Source: DATAZK01 sp965199805 (GTDB lineage Bacteria; Actinomycetota; Actinomycetes; Frankiales; Frankiaceae). From it: a DNA stretch of 64,000 nucleotides. Made by a program: the position numbers and the translations under genes. The stretch is taken from contig CBDATO010000003.1 in assembly GCA_965199805.1 (NCBI GenBank), forward strand, positions 930,001 through 994,000. Reading direction: 5' to 3'. Each line of letters starts with the position of its first letter. The first letter of the stretch is position 1. The notes below the pieces were generated by a model that searched no databases, was not told the origin of the DNA, and saw only the letters and a list, made by a program, of their open reading frames with translations. Shown here piece after piece: positions 8,520 through 16,683 of this stretch.

Positions 8520-8536
8520 AAACGGCGGACCGCGGG

Positions 8537-9853
8537 TCAGAGTCGCTCGAGGCGGCCGATCAACGCACCCGAGGCGAGGGCGTCGGCACCGGCCCGCGTG
8601 ACCGAGGTGATGACCTCGCGGTCGTTGGTGATCACGACGACCGGCCGCCCGACCGGTTCGGCGTCCACCAGCCGTTCGATCAGCTGGTCGGCCAGCTCGT
8701 CGGGGGCGCTGAACAGCACCCGCAGCCCCCGCGGCACGGCTCCCGCAACCGGTCGGGAGAGCGCGGCCGTGCCGTCGAATACGCAGGTCAGCTCCGCCCC
8801 GGCGGCGCGGGCGGCGAGCCCGGCCAGGGCATTCGTCAGGCGGGAGCGTTGCGACTCGAGCGTGAGGGCCGGGTAGCCGAGCTTCGTCACGTTGTAGCCG
8901 TCGATGATGAGGTGCAGGCCCGGCACGGCCAGCAGGTCGTCGACCAGGGCCGGGTCGTCCGCCCGCCGGCCGCGGCGCAGCGTCGCCAGCAATCCGACCG
9001 ATGTCGCGGCATCGGCCGGCTCGCCGCTCGCCAGCAGATCAGCCGGGTGCACCGGCGCGGCCGGCAGGTCGAGCTCGCGCCGCAGCCCCGCCGAGGCGTT
9101 TGCGATGGTCTCCAGCAGCACCCGGAGCCGGGCGGTCGCCGCATCACGCTCGCCCCGCGCGTTGCGTCGGGCAGCCGCCGCGGCCTGCTCGGCGTCGTGC
9201 AGCTGCTGGCGGGTGCGGCGGATCTCCGCGGACAGCCGGCGCTCGGTGGCGCCCTCCGCGTCGGACGACTCACGCGAGCGGCGCAGCGCGTCCTCCCGGG
9301 CCTGCTCGCTCCGGCGTCCCGCCTCCTCCGCGCGCTGGAGCCGGCGGCGCAGGTCGTCGGCCTCGGTGCGGGCGGCCGCCACCTCGCGGCGCAGTCGGCG
9401 CAGCTCGCGTTGCGCCTCGGCCATCGCCGCCGCGTCCTGACCGGCCGCGTCGACGTCACGGCCGTCGCCCGCGTCGCCGCCGGTGTCTGCGCTGCTGACC
9501 ACCGCGGTGACGCGAGCGGCCCAGTCCGGGGCGTTCAGCACGTACGCCACCGCGGCCAGATCGGCCGGATCCACCGCCGCGGCGCCCGCACCGGTGTCGA
9601 CGGCGTCGGCCACGGCCGGCAGCCCGGCGCGTACGCGCTCGGCGACGGCCCAGCGGAATGCGGGCTCGGTGTCCAGCGCGGCCCCGAGTGCAGCGGCTCC
9701 GAGCCGGGCGCGCTTGGACGGGGTGAAGCGGCGGACCGCCCTGAGCGAGGCGGGAACGTCCTTCTCGTCGAGCGCGGCGAGGGTCTCCTCCGCGAGCGCG
9801 ACGACCCGTATCCGCACCGCCGGCGGCAGCTCGGCGGCCGGTGACCCGGTCAC
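8537..9853 (-). CDS. NYN-domain (YacP-like) RNA-binding/nuclease protein
   Basis: This 438-residue protein has three parts: an N-terminal helical domain (to about 110), a long Arg/Glu-rich coiled coil (about 125-255), and a C-terminal NYN/PIN-like domain (about 305-438). The nuclease fold shows LHLIIDGYNVTKLGYP, ELTCVFDG and VVITNDREV, carrying the acidic residues expected for a metal-dependent RNase (Rae1/YacP type). GTG 9853 is chosen because it overlaps the stop of the upstream zinc-ribbon gene (GTGA). The longer frame would run into that gene. It occupies the place held by the NlpC/P60 gene Rv2190c in M. tuberculosis. A tRNA or mRNA target is not predictable. Confidence 0.82.
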   Translation of the reverse strand: MTGSPAAELPPAVRIRVVALAEETLAALDEKDVPASLRAVRRFTPSKRARLGAAALGAALDTEPAFRWAVAERVRAGLPAVADAVDTGAGAAAVDPADLAAVAYVLNAPDWAARVTAVVSSADTGGDAGDGRDVDAAGQDAAAMAEAQRELRRLRREVAAARTEADDLRRRLQRAEEAGRRSEQAREDALRRSRESSDAEGATERRLSAEIRRTRQQLHDAEQAAAAARRNARGERDAATARLRVLLETIANASAGLRRELDLPAAPVHPADLLASGEPADAATSVGLLATLRRGRRADDPALVDDLLAVPGLHLIIDGYNVTKLGYPALTLESQRSRLTNALAGLAARAAGAELTCVFDGTAALSRPVAGAVPRGLRVLFSAPDELADQLIERLVDAEPVGRPVVVITNDREVITSVTRAGADALASGALIGRLERL

Positions 9854-10089
9854 GAGCCGGCGTCGGGCCGGGGCTCCAGGATGACGGTGTCGACACCGCC
9901 GCACCACCGGCAGGTGACCCGCTCCAGTGTCTGCCCGAGCACCTCGCGCTCCTGCACGTCGGGCTCGCCCGCGAGACTCACGTGCACGAACTCACGCGAC
10001 CGCACCGTGCGCACCACGTCGAAGCGTGTGAGGTTGCCGCACGAGCCGCACCGCCAACGGCTGCCGGGGCCGGGGACGTCGACAGGCAT
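9850..10089 (-). CDS. Small zinc-ribbon protein
   Basis: A 79-residue protein with two CxxC knuckles, WRCGSCGNLTRFDVV and VTCRWCGGVDTVI, enclosing a conserved RTVRSREFVHVSLAGE strand region: a simple treble-clef or zinc-ribbon protein. ATG 10089 has GGGAG 7 bases upstream. It is translationally coupled to the NYN gene (GTGA overlap), so the two proteins may act together, perhaps in nucleic acid binding. That is inference from coupling only. Confidence 0.75.
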   Translation of the reverse strand: MPVDVPGPGSRWRCGSCGNLTRFDVVRTVRSREFVHVSLAGEPDVQEREVLGQTLERVTCRWCGGVDTVILEPRPDAGS

Positions 10090-10251
10090 CGCACACTCCC
10101 TCGGACGTCGGCGGCCCAGCACACCCAGCCGGGGCCGAGCCTAGTCGGCATGCCGGTCAACCCGGGATTCCCGCAGCCGATGCACACTGTGACCGTCTGC
10201 TCACCGACGACCTGACCCGCCCGCCCAGCGACCCACCCGGAGACCGCGGAC

Positions 10252-12090
10252 ATGAGCCAGCCCGGCGCGCCCCGCGTCAGCGAGCAACAGCGCGCTGACC
10301 GCCGTGGCATCGATCGGCGCGGCTCGGATCGACGCAATGCGGACCGGCGCGGGACGGGCCGCCGGCAGGACGACCGGCGCGGCACCGACCAGGCCGTCGT
10401 CCGTACGTACGCCGTGGTGCGCACCGTCATCACGGCGGCGATCTCCGTGACGGCCCTCTTCGTGCCCGCGCGAGAGGCGGACACCCGGCTCTGGCTGCTG
10501 CTCGTCGCCGCAGCCTGGCTCCCGGTGGCGCTCGTCATGCTGGGCGTCACCTGGCACACGCGTAACCAGTTCGTCCTGGTCATCGGACCGGTCGCCGACC
10601 TGGTCATGGTCGCGCTGGCACAGGCGCTGTGGCATCAGGGGATCGGGCTGGCGGCCGCGTATCCGATCATCGTCGCGGTCGCGGCCTACAGCTGCCCGCG
10701 GGTGCCCCCGCTGATGCTCGGCGGGTTCACGCTCGCCGTCGCCCTCGGCATCCAGTCACGGCTGCCCGTCTCGCAGCGCTTCACGCCGACCGAGTTCGGC
10801 CTGTTCGCCGCACTGCTCATCGGCGTGCTGCTGATCGTCGAGCGGGCCGGCTCGCGCTCGCGCGGCGCGGAGGAGCGGGTGGTCCGGGCCGAGACCCGGG
10901 CCGACGTCATCCTCGCCGCGGTGGCCAGCGCCGTCGTCGTCACCGACTCGACCGGGCGGGTCGTGAGCCGCAATCCTGCCGCAGACCGGCTGCTCGTCCG
11001 AGGCGCCGGGACGGCAGAGGCGGACGGGAACGGCATCGCCGGCCGGCCCTGCACCGAGGCGCTCGGCCTGCGCGTCGGCGAGCGCCGCCTCGACTGCAGC
11101 GCCGGCTGCCAGCTGCTCGCGCTGGCGGCCGACCGTGACCGCGACGGCGCCGAACAGCTGCCCTTCGACGTGGAGGCCTGGCGTCCGGCGGACGACGGCG
11201 GACGCCAGCCGCTGCTGGTGAGCGTCGACACGCTGCCGGCCACCGACGGGCCCGACGTCGAGGTCGTGCACAGCATCCGTGACATCACGCGGCTCAAGCA
11301 GGCCGACGAGGCGAAGACGCTCTTCCTGGCCACGGCGTCCCACGAGCTGCGCACCCCGCTGACGGTCATCAACGGCTTCGCCAAGACCCTGACGACGCGC
11401 GCGCTGCCGCCCGACAAGCAGCGCGACGCCCTCGCCGCCATCCGCCGCCGCGGTGAGGAGCTCGCCCGCGTCGTCGACCGCCTGCTCCTGTCCAGCCGCA
11501 TCGAGGCGGGCTCCACCGAGGTGGCGCGGCAGCCGGTCGACCTCATCCCGCTCATCTACGAGCGGGCCGCGGCACTCGGCGAGGCCGGCGACCGCGTCAT
11601 CGACGTCGACCTGCCGGACGACCTGCCGTCGGCGCTCGGCGACGCCTCGGCCATCACGACGGTCGTCGACCACCTGCTCGAGAACGCGGTGAAGTACTCC
11701 CCCGGCGGCGAGCCGGTGTCCGTACGCGCCCGGTCCGTCGCGAACGGGCCGGCCGACGGGCAGCCGGGCGCGATCGTCATCGAGATCGCGGACTCGGGGG
11801 TCGGGATGGACCCGCGGACGGTGCGGCACTGCTTCGACAAGTTCTGGCAGGCCGACACCAGCGGGACCCGCCGCTTCGGCGGCACCGGCATCGGCCTCTA
11901 CATCGTGCGCAGCCTCACCGAGGCGATGGGTGGCACGGTAGCGGTGACCAGCACACCCGATGCACTCGATCAGGAAAACGCGGGCACGACGTTCACGGTG
12001 CAGCTGCCCGCCGCCGACTCGGGACCGCTCATCCCCGCCCGGCCCGACCGCCCCGAGGGACCGGCCGTCAGCCGCCGCGTACCTGCGTGA
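10252..12090 (+). CDS. Orphan membrane sensor histidine kinase with PAS domain
   Basis: This 612-residue kinase has a cytoplasmic basic tail of repeated DRR motifs (residues 14-45), a membrane region of about five or six helices (50-200), a PAS-like domain (about 215-340), then HisKA and HATPase domains. The phospho-acceptor is H364 in ASHELRTPL. N, G1 and G2 boxes are ENAVKYSP, DSGVGMDP and GTGIGLYIV. The PAS region has four cysteines (RPCTEALGLRVGERRLDC then SAGC), unusual for a generic PAS and suggestive of redox or metal sensing. No response regulator with an output domain is adjacent. The 3' end overlaps the HIT gene by 23 bases. Confidence 0.88.
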   Translation: MSQPGAPRVSEQQRADRRGIDRRGSDRRNADRRGTGRRQDDRRGTDQAVVRTYAVVRTVITAAISVTALFVPAREADTRLWLLLVAAAWLPVALVMLGVTWHTRNQFVLVIGPVADLVMVALAQALWHQGIGLAAAYPIIVAVAAYSCPRVPPLMLGGFTLAVALGIQSRLPVSQRFTPTEFGLFAALLIGVLLIVERAGSRSRGAEERVVRAETRADVILAAVASAVVVTDSTGRVVSRNPAADRLLVRGAGTAEADGNGIAGRPCTEALGLRVGERRLDCSAGCQLLALAADRDRDGAEQLPFDVEAWRPADDGGRQPLLVSVDTLPATDGPDVEVVHSIRDITRLKQADEAKTLFLATASHELRTPLTVINGFAKTLTTRALPPDKQRDALAAIRRRGEELARVVDRLLLSSRIEAGSTEVARQPVDLIPLIYERAAALGEAGDRVIDVDLPDDLPSALGDASAITTVVDHLLENAVKYSPGGEPVSVRARSVANGPADGQPGAIVIEIADSGVGMDPRTVRHCFDKFWQADTSGTRRFGGTGIGLYIVRSLTEAMGGTVAVTSTPDALDQENAGTTFTVQLPAADSGPLIPARPDRPEGPAVSRRVPA

Positions 12091-12478
12091 CCGCCGCCAC
12101 CAGAGTGCGGGCCGTCTCGTCGAGGACGGCCGGGTCCTGGTCCGGGTCGGCCTTGGCGAGATCGAGCTGCGACTCGCTGTCGATCGGGATCAGGTGCACG
12201 TGCACGTGGGGCACCTCGAGCCCGATGAGCATCGCCGCGACCTTCGCCGGCCGGTAGACCGCGTCGATCGCCTTGCCGACGACGGCGCAGGCCGCCCACA
12301 ACGCGTCGCGTTCGGCGTCCTCGAGCTGCAGCCAGTCGTCGACCTCGCGACGCGTGACCACCAGCGTGTGACCGGGGGTGACCGGGGCGATGGTGAGGAA
12401 GGCGGCGCAGTGCTCGTCCTCGTAGACGAAGCGCCCGGGGATCTCGCGATCGAGGATGCGGGTGAAGACCGAAGGCAT
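12068..12478 (-). CDS. HIT-family nucleotide hydrolase/transferase
   Basis: A 136-residue histidine-triad protein. The active site HVHVHLIP carries the HxHxHxx signature, with the upstream PGHTLVVTRREVDDW typical of Hint/Fhit-like proteins. It would hydrolyse nucleoside monophosphate derivatives such as adenylated amines or dinucleotides. A TAGGCT box ends 6 bases before the ATG and no Shine-Dalgarno is present, so it is probably leaderless. It overlaps the histidine kinase end on the opposite strand. Exact substrate unknown. Confidence 0.87.
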   Translation of the reverse strand: MPSVFTRILDREIPGRFVYEDEHCAAFLTIAPVTPGHTLVVTRREVDDWLQLEDAERDALWAACAVVGKAIDAVYRPAKVAAMLIGLEVPHVHVHLIPIDSESQLDLAKADPDQDPAVLDETARTLVAAVTQVRGG

Positions 12479-12547
12479 GCGCGCAGCCTAGGCAGGCACC
12501 AGGGTCCGCGAATCGGCGGTTTCGCCGAACGGCGCGGCGACGCGGTT

Positions 12548-12570
12548 TTGTCAGACCCCCCTCCTACGTT
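12548..12570 (+). promoter_or_regulatory. PafBC/RecA-NDp-type promoter, leaderless
   Basis: TTGTCA (12548-12553), an 11-base spacer and TACGTT (12565-12570) match the RecA-independent DNA-damage promoter pattern. The -10 box ends 6 bases before the ATG at 12577, so the transcript should begin at or next to the start codon. The spacer CCCCCTCC core is shared with the leftward promoter at 8497-8519. Confidence 0.75.
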
Positions 12571-12576
12571 TCGCCC

Positions 12577-14517
12577 ATGTCGACCCAGCAGCTCCCGTCG
12601 GCGCCGCCCCTGCAATCGGCCCTGCCCCTCCAAGCGGCTCTGCACATCCAGTCGGTCCCGCGCGAGGCGCCGGAGCGGGCAAGCCGTCGTCGGGAGCCGG
12701 CCCTGGCTCCGGCGGGTGAGCAGCTCCGGCTCGACGCGGCGCTGCCGCTGCCCGGCCGGGGCCTGCACGAGCTCACGTTCGTCGTGGTCGACCTGGAGAC
12801 CACCGGTGGGTCGGCCGCCAGTTGTGAGATCACCGAGATCGGGGCGGTCAAGGTCCAGGCCGGCGAGATCCTCGGGGAGTTCGCGACCCTGGTGCGTCCG
12901 AGCGCGGCGATCCCGTCCTTCATCTCGGTGCTCACCGGCATCACCGATTCGATGGTCGCCTCCTCACCGGCCCCGTCGTCGGTGCTGCCCGCGTTCCTCG
13001 AGTTCGCCCGGGGGTGCGTGCTCGTCGCGCACAACGCGCCGTTCGACATCGGCTTCCTCAAGGCGGGCTGCGAGCGCCTGGGTCTCGCCTGGCCCGGCTT
13101 CGACGTCGTCGACACCGCACTGCTGGCCCGGCGCATCCTCACCCGCGACGAGACGCCCAACTGCAAGCTGTCGTCGCTGGCCGCCTACTTCCGGGCGACC
13201 ACCTCGCCGTGTCACCGCGCCCTGGCCGATGCGCAGGCCACCGTCGACGTCCTGCACGGCCTCTTCGAGCGGCTCGGCCCCGTGGGCATCACCACCCTGG
13301 ACGAGCTGCGCGCCTTCACGGGCATGGTGCCGCCGGCCGTGCGCCGCAAGCGTCACCTCGCCGACGGGCTGCCGAACGGGCCGGGCGTGTACGTGTTCCG
13401 CGACGGTCACGGGAAGCCGCTGTACATCGGCACCTCGCGTGACGTGCGCACCCGGGTGCGGTCGTACTTCACGGTCAGCGAGCAGCGCACCCGGATGACC
13501 GAGATGATCGGGCTGGCCGAGCGGGTCGACGCGATCCCCTGCGCCCATGCCCTCGAGGCGTCGGTACGCGAGCTGCGCCTCATCGCCGAGCACAAGCCCC
13601 GCTACAACCGCCGCTCCCGCTTCCCGGAGAAGGCGGTCTGGATCAAGGTGACGGTCGAGCCGTTCCCCCGGTTGTCGCAGGTACGGGTCGTGCGCCCCGA
13701 CGGAGCGCACTACTTCGGGCCCTTCGGCACCGCCCGGGCCGCCGAGCAGGCGTGCACCGCACTGCTCGAGGCCTTCCCGTTACGCCAGTGCGGCGGGCGG
13801 CTGTCGGTGACGGTGCGCCGGGCGGCGTGCGTGCTCGCCGAGCTCGCCCGCTGCGGCGCACCCTGCGAGGGTGCCGAGTCCCGCGACGAGTACGCCGTCC
13901 ACGTGCGGGCGGCGCAAGCCGCGATGACCGGCGATCCCGAGCCGGTGGCAGCGGCGCTGACCCGCCGGATGGACCTGCTGGCCGAGCGCGGCCGTTACGA
14001 GGACGCCGCCACCCACCGCGACCGGCTGGTGGGCTTCGTCCGTGCCGCGGCCCGCTACCAGCGGATCACCGCCCTCACCGCGATCGACGAGCTGGTCGCC
14101 GCCCTCCCCGACGGGCGCGGCGGGTGGGAGCTGTCGGTGGTGCGCTCCGGCCGGCTGGTCGCCTCGGGCCGGGCGCCGGCGGGAGCCCCGGTCCGTCCCT
14201 TCGTCGCAGCACTGCGGGCGACGGCCGAGACCGTCCTGCCGGCACCCGGTCCGTTACCTGCCGCGACGGCCGAGGAGGTGGAGTGCGTGCTGCGCTGGCT
14301 CGAGTCGCCCGGCGCGCGCATGGTGGAGTGCACCGCGCCGTGGACCTCCCCCGCGTTCGGGGCAGCGGGCCGGCGCGAATGGATGAACACGGTCGCCGAC
14401 CGCAGCACACCCGGCAGCAAGCCCGAGCGCCGTGGCATGCGCCCGACGGCCCGTCCGGCACGACCGGAGCCGAGCGGACCACCGAGCCCGAGCCGACCGG
14501 CGGGTCCAGGACGGTGA
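12577..14517 (+). CDS. DEDDh exonuclease fused to UvrC-like GIY-YIG region
   Basis: This 646-residue protein joins two nuclease modules. Residues about 65-230 are a DEDDh 3'-5' exonuclease like the DnaQ epsilon subunit: D72 and E74 in VDLETTGG, HNAPFDIGFL, and the terminal H and D in CHRALADAQATVDVL. Residues about 265-345 are a GIY-YIG domain (GPGVYVFRDGHGKPLYIGTS). It is followed by the UvrC-type cysteine segment (CGAPC) and a UVR-like helix (MDLLAERGRYEDAATHRDRL). The RNase H-like second nuclease of UvrC is absent. M. tuberculosis Rv2191 has the same fusion and lies in the same place, next to trpD. The damage-type promoter supports a repair role. Confidence 0.87.
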   Translation: MSTQQLPSAPPLQSALPLQAALHIQSVPREAPERASRRREPALAPAGEQLRLDAALPLPGRGLHELTFVVVDLETTGGSAASCEITEIGAVKVQAGEILGEFATLVRPSAAIPSFISVLTGITDSMVASSPAPSSVLPAFLEFARGCVLVAHNAPFDIGFLKAGCERLGLAWPGFDVVDTALLARRILTRDETPNCKLSSLAAYFRATTSPCHRALADAQATVDVLHGLFERLGPVGITTLDELRAFTGMVPPAVRRKRHLADGLPNGPGVYVFRDGHGKPLYIGTSRDVRTRVRSYFTVSEQRTRMTEMIGLAERVDAIPCAHALEASVRELRLIAEHKPRYNRRSRFPEKAVWIKVTVEPFPRLSQVRVVRPDGAHYFGPFGTARAAEQACTALLEAFPLRQCGGRLSVTVRRAACVLAELARCGAPCEGAESRDEYAVHVRAAQAAMTGDPEPVAAALTRRMDLLAERGRYEDAATHRDRLVGFVRAAARYQRITALTAIDELVAALPDGRGGWELSVVRSGRLVASGRAPAGAPVRPFVAALRATAETVLPAPGPLPAATAEEVECVLRWLESPGARMVECTAPWTSPAFGAAGRREWMNTVADRSTPGSKPERRGMRPTARPARPEPSGPPSPSRPAGPGR

Positions 14518-14564
14518 CGGTGGCAGGGCGGTGGCGAGACGGTGACGGTCGATAGGGTCAGCGC

Positions 14565-14843
14565 ATGGTGACGGCGGTGGTGCTGATCAAGGCGGCGGTC
14601 GACCGGATCCCGGAGGTCGCCGAGGCGGTGGCCGAGCTCGAGGGCGTGACCGAGGTCTACTCGGTCACCGGAGAGGTCGACCTGGTCGCGATGGTGCGTG
14701 TGCGCCGGCACGAGGAGCTCGCCGAGGTCATCGCCGATCGGATGAGCAAGGTGGAGGGCATCAGCCACACCGAGACGCTCATCGCCTTCCGCGCCTACAG
14801 CAAGCACGACCTGCAGGCCGCGTTCAGCCTCGGCAGCGACTGA
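14565..14843 (+). CDS. Stand-alone Lrp/AsnC ligand-binding (RAM) domain protein
   Basis: A 92-residue protein comprising only the C-terminal effector-binding domain of Lrp/AsnC regulators (VTEVYSVTGEVDLVAMVRVRRHEELAEVI, then ISHTETLIAFRAYS). No helix-turn-helix is present. Such stand-alone RAM domains bind amino acids and form oligomers, and may modify full-length Lrp proteins or act as metabolite sensors. TAGGGT at 14553-14558 ends 6 bases before the ATG, indicating a leaderless mRNA. It converges on trpD, a common neighbour in actinobacteria. Confidence 0.85.
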   Translation: MVTAVVLIKAAVDRIPEVAEAVAELEGVTEVYSVTGEVDLVAMVRVRRHEELAEVIADRMSKVEGISHTETLIAFRAYSKHDLQAAFSLGSD

Positions 14844-14872
14844 GCGGAGAGCGACTCGGACCGATCCGCCGG

Positions 14873-15943
14873 TCAGTTCCCCTGCGAGGCGGCGGCCCAG
14901 CGGTCCAGCACGGCGAGGGCGCTGCCGTCGGCGAGCGTCTGCTGGGCGCGGGCCAGCGCGGGCCGTAGCTGCTCGGTGACCGGCGCATCGCTCACCCCTT
15001 CGGCGGCGACGATGGCGGCTGCCGCGTTGAGGGCGACGGTGGCGCTGATGGCCCGGCTCCCGGAGCCGGCGAGCACCTCACGGGCCACGGCTGCGTTGTG
15101 CGCCGCGTCGCCGCCGCGCAGGTCCTCCAGCGTCGCCGGTGCGAGCCCCAGCTCGGCCGGGTGCACGGCATCCTCGCGAACGACACCGCCGCTGACCGCC
15201 CACACCTGCGAGCGGGCTCCGGGGGTGAGCTCGTCGAGGCCGTCGTCGCCGCGGAAGACGAGGGCGGAGCTGCCGCGACGGGCGAGCACCCCGGCCAGCA
15301 CCGGGCCGAGCCAGCCCTGCGCGATACCGACGGCCTGGCGGCCGACGCGTCCGGGGTTCGTCAGCGGCCCGAGGATGTTGAAGACGGTGGGTACGCCGAG
15401 CTGCCCGCGGGCACTCGCCGCATGACGCAGCGCGGGGTGGAAGCGCTGCGCGAAGCAGAAGCCGATACCCGCCTCCTCGACGCAGCGGGCGACGTCGGCC
15501 GCGTCGAGGTCGATGCGCACGCCCAGCGCCTCGAGGACGTCGGCCGATCCCGCCTTGGAGGTCGCCGCCCGGTTGCCGTGCTTCACGACCGGGATGCCCT
15601 GCGCCGCGACCACGAGCGCCGCCATCGTGGAGATGTTGACGGTGCCGGCCCGGTCGCCGCCCGTCCCGCAGGTGTCCACCGCAGCGGCGCGCAGCGGCTC
15701 GGGCAGCTCCAGGCGTACGGCGCGGGCGAGCATCTCCCCCGCCATCCCGTCGACCTCGGCGGGTGTCTCACGCTTGCTGCGCAGCGCGACCGCGTACGTG
15801 GCGATCTGCACGTCGCTGGCGGCGCCGTCCATGATCTCGCCCATCGCCCAGGCGGTGGACTCGGCGGGCAGCGAGTGCCCGGCCATCAGCTCCGCGAGCA
15901 GACCCGGCCAGGTCGGTGCGACGCCGGGGACGGAAGAGTTCAC
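14873..15943 (-). CDS. trpD: Anthranilate phosphoribosyltransferase
   Basis: A 356-residue cytosolic enzyme transferring phosphoribosyl from PRPP to anthranilate in tryptophan synthesis. The PRPP-binding DTCGTGGDRAGTVNIST, the KHGNRAATSKAGSADVLEALG loop and NILGPLTNPG are diagnostic, and the length is normal. GTG 15943 is chosen as start because family similarity begins with the helix at SVPGVAPTWPGLL; the longer frame antisense to the receiver-gene border is unlikely. No other trp gene is near, so trpD stands apart from its pathway as in M. tuberculosis (Rv2192c). It lies 26 bases after the receiver-like gene, so cotranscription is likely. Confidence 0.92.
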   Translation of the reverse strand: MNSSVPGVAPTWPGLLAELMAGHSLPAESTAWAMGEIMDGAASDVQIATYAVALRSKRETPAEVDGMAGEMLARAVRLELPEPLRAAAVDTCGTGGDRAGTVNISTMAALVVAAQGIPVVKHGNRAATSKAGSADVLEALGVRIDLDAADVARCVEEAGIGFCFAQRFHPALRHAASARGQLGVPTVFNILGPLTNPGRVGRQAVGIAQGWLGPVLAGVLARRGSSALVFRGDDGLDELTPGARSQVWAVSGGVVREDAVHPAELGLAPATLEDLRGGDAAHNAAVAREVLAGSGSRAISATVALNAAAAIVAAEGVSDAPVTEQLRPALARAQQTLADGSALAVLDRWAAASQGN

Positions 15944-15969
15944 GACGCGCCCATCACAGTCGGGCGCGG

Positions 15970-16395
15970 TCAGTGACCGGCGGGGTCGTCGTGCCGGGGG
16001 TCGGCGGGTACGCGGGCGGCGCGCCCACGGAGCAGCTGCACGACCAGGTTCGTCAGCTCGACCGGGTCGACCGGCTGCTGCGCCATGCCGTCGGCCAGCG
16101 ACCACTTCGCGAGCCAGTGGTCGTCGCGGCGTGCCACCAGCAGCACCATGCTCGGGCAGTCGACGATCTCGTTCTTCAGCTGCCGGCTGAGGCCCATGCC
16201 GCCCTCGGGCGCCGCCTCGCCGTCGAGGATGCAGATGTCGACGCCGCCCTGGTCGACCCGGGCCACCAGGGCGCCTCCGTCAGCGGCCTCGAGCCAGTCG
16301 ATCGCGTCGAGCGCCGGGTCGGGGCGCCGCCCGACGGCGATCTTCACCCGCTCCCGGACCGCTGCGTCGTCGCTGTAGACGAGCACCGTGCTCAT
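15970..16395 (-). CDS. Stand-alone receiver-like protein with altered active site
   Basis: This 141-residue protein has the receiver fold pattern (MSTVLVYSDDAAVRERVKIAVG, then VDICILDGEA, then SMVLLVARRDD, then QQPVDPVELTNLVVQLL) but no DNA-binding output. The acidic pair SDD (residues 8-10) and the presumed phospho-acceptor in ILDGE remain. The conserved lysine of the KP motif is replaced by glutamine (QQPVDP), and the Thr/Ser position before it is alanine, so classical phosphorylation signalling is doubtful. It lies directly upstream of trpD on the same strand. It could be an atypical receiver acting by protein binding. Confidence 0.72.
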   Translation of the reverse strand: MSTVLVYSDDAAVRERVKIAVGRRPDPALDAIDWLEAADGGALVARVDQGGVDICILDGEAAPEGGMGLSRQLKNEIVDCPSMVLLVARRDDHWLAKWSLADGMAQQPVDPVELTNLVVQLLRGRAARVPADPRHDDPAGH

Positions 16396-16616
16396 GGGCG
16401 TCCTGCTCCTGTCGCTCGTCGGGTGTCACGCTGGTCCGCAGCTGCCTCGCGGCCGGTCGTGCACCGGCCGTCCGCTTGCGCCGACGGCCGCCGGACCAGC
16501 ACGGACACCCGTCCGGAGATCCTGCCGCAGGTTACCGGACCCCGTAGGGACGGCCCCGCGGGGCGCGCGGCACCGGTCGACACCTTCCCGGGAGTTGCCA
16601 AGGCCGGTTCTGCCGG

Positions 16617-16637
16617 TGATAATGAGAGTCGTTCTCA
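16617..16637 (+). promoter_or_regulatory. Fur/PerR-type operator
   Basis: TGATAATGAGAGTCGTTCTCA is a 21-base imperfect palindrome (TGAnAA-n-GA-nnn-TC-n-TT-n-TCA) containing perfect arms TGAGA and TCTCA. Its 19-base core GATAATGAGAGTCGTTCTC matches 15 of 19 positions of the classical E. coli Fur box. It lies 46 bases before the fur-like gene, so autoregulation, with control of the coupled rubrerythrin, is the obvious reading. Confidence 0.72.
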
Positions 16638-16683
16638 AAGCGGCTCGTCCGCATCGCGATCGCAGACCTGAGGAGGTGGCCGC

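Noticed and set aside
10131..10170. TTGACC and TAGGCT on the minus strand as a damage-type promoter for the zinc-ribbon gene
   Set aside because: The spacer is 11 bases, but the first element is TTGACC, not TTGTCNG, so it does not match the PafBC pattern, and it does not fit a sigma-70 spacing either.
14873..16105. Longer trpD start at 16105
   Set aside because: The added residues overlap the receiver-like gene and are unlike any TrpD; GTG 15943 fits the family onset.
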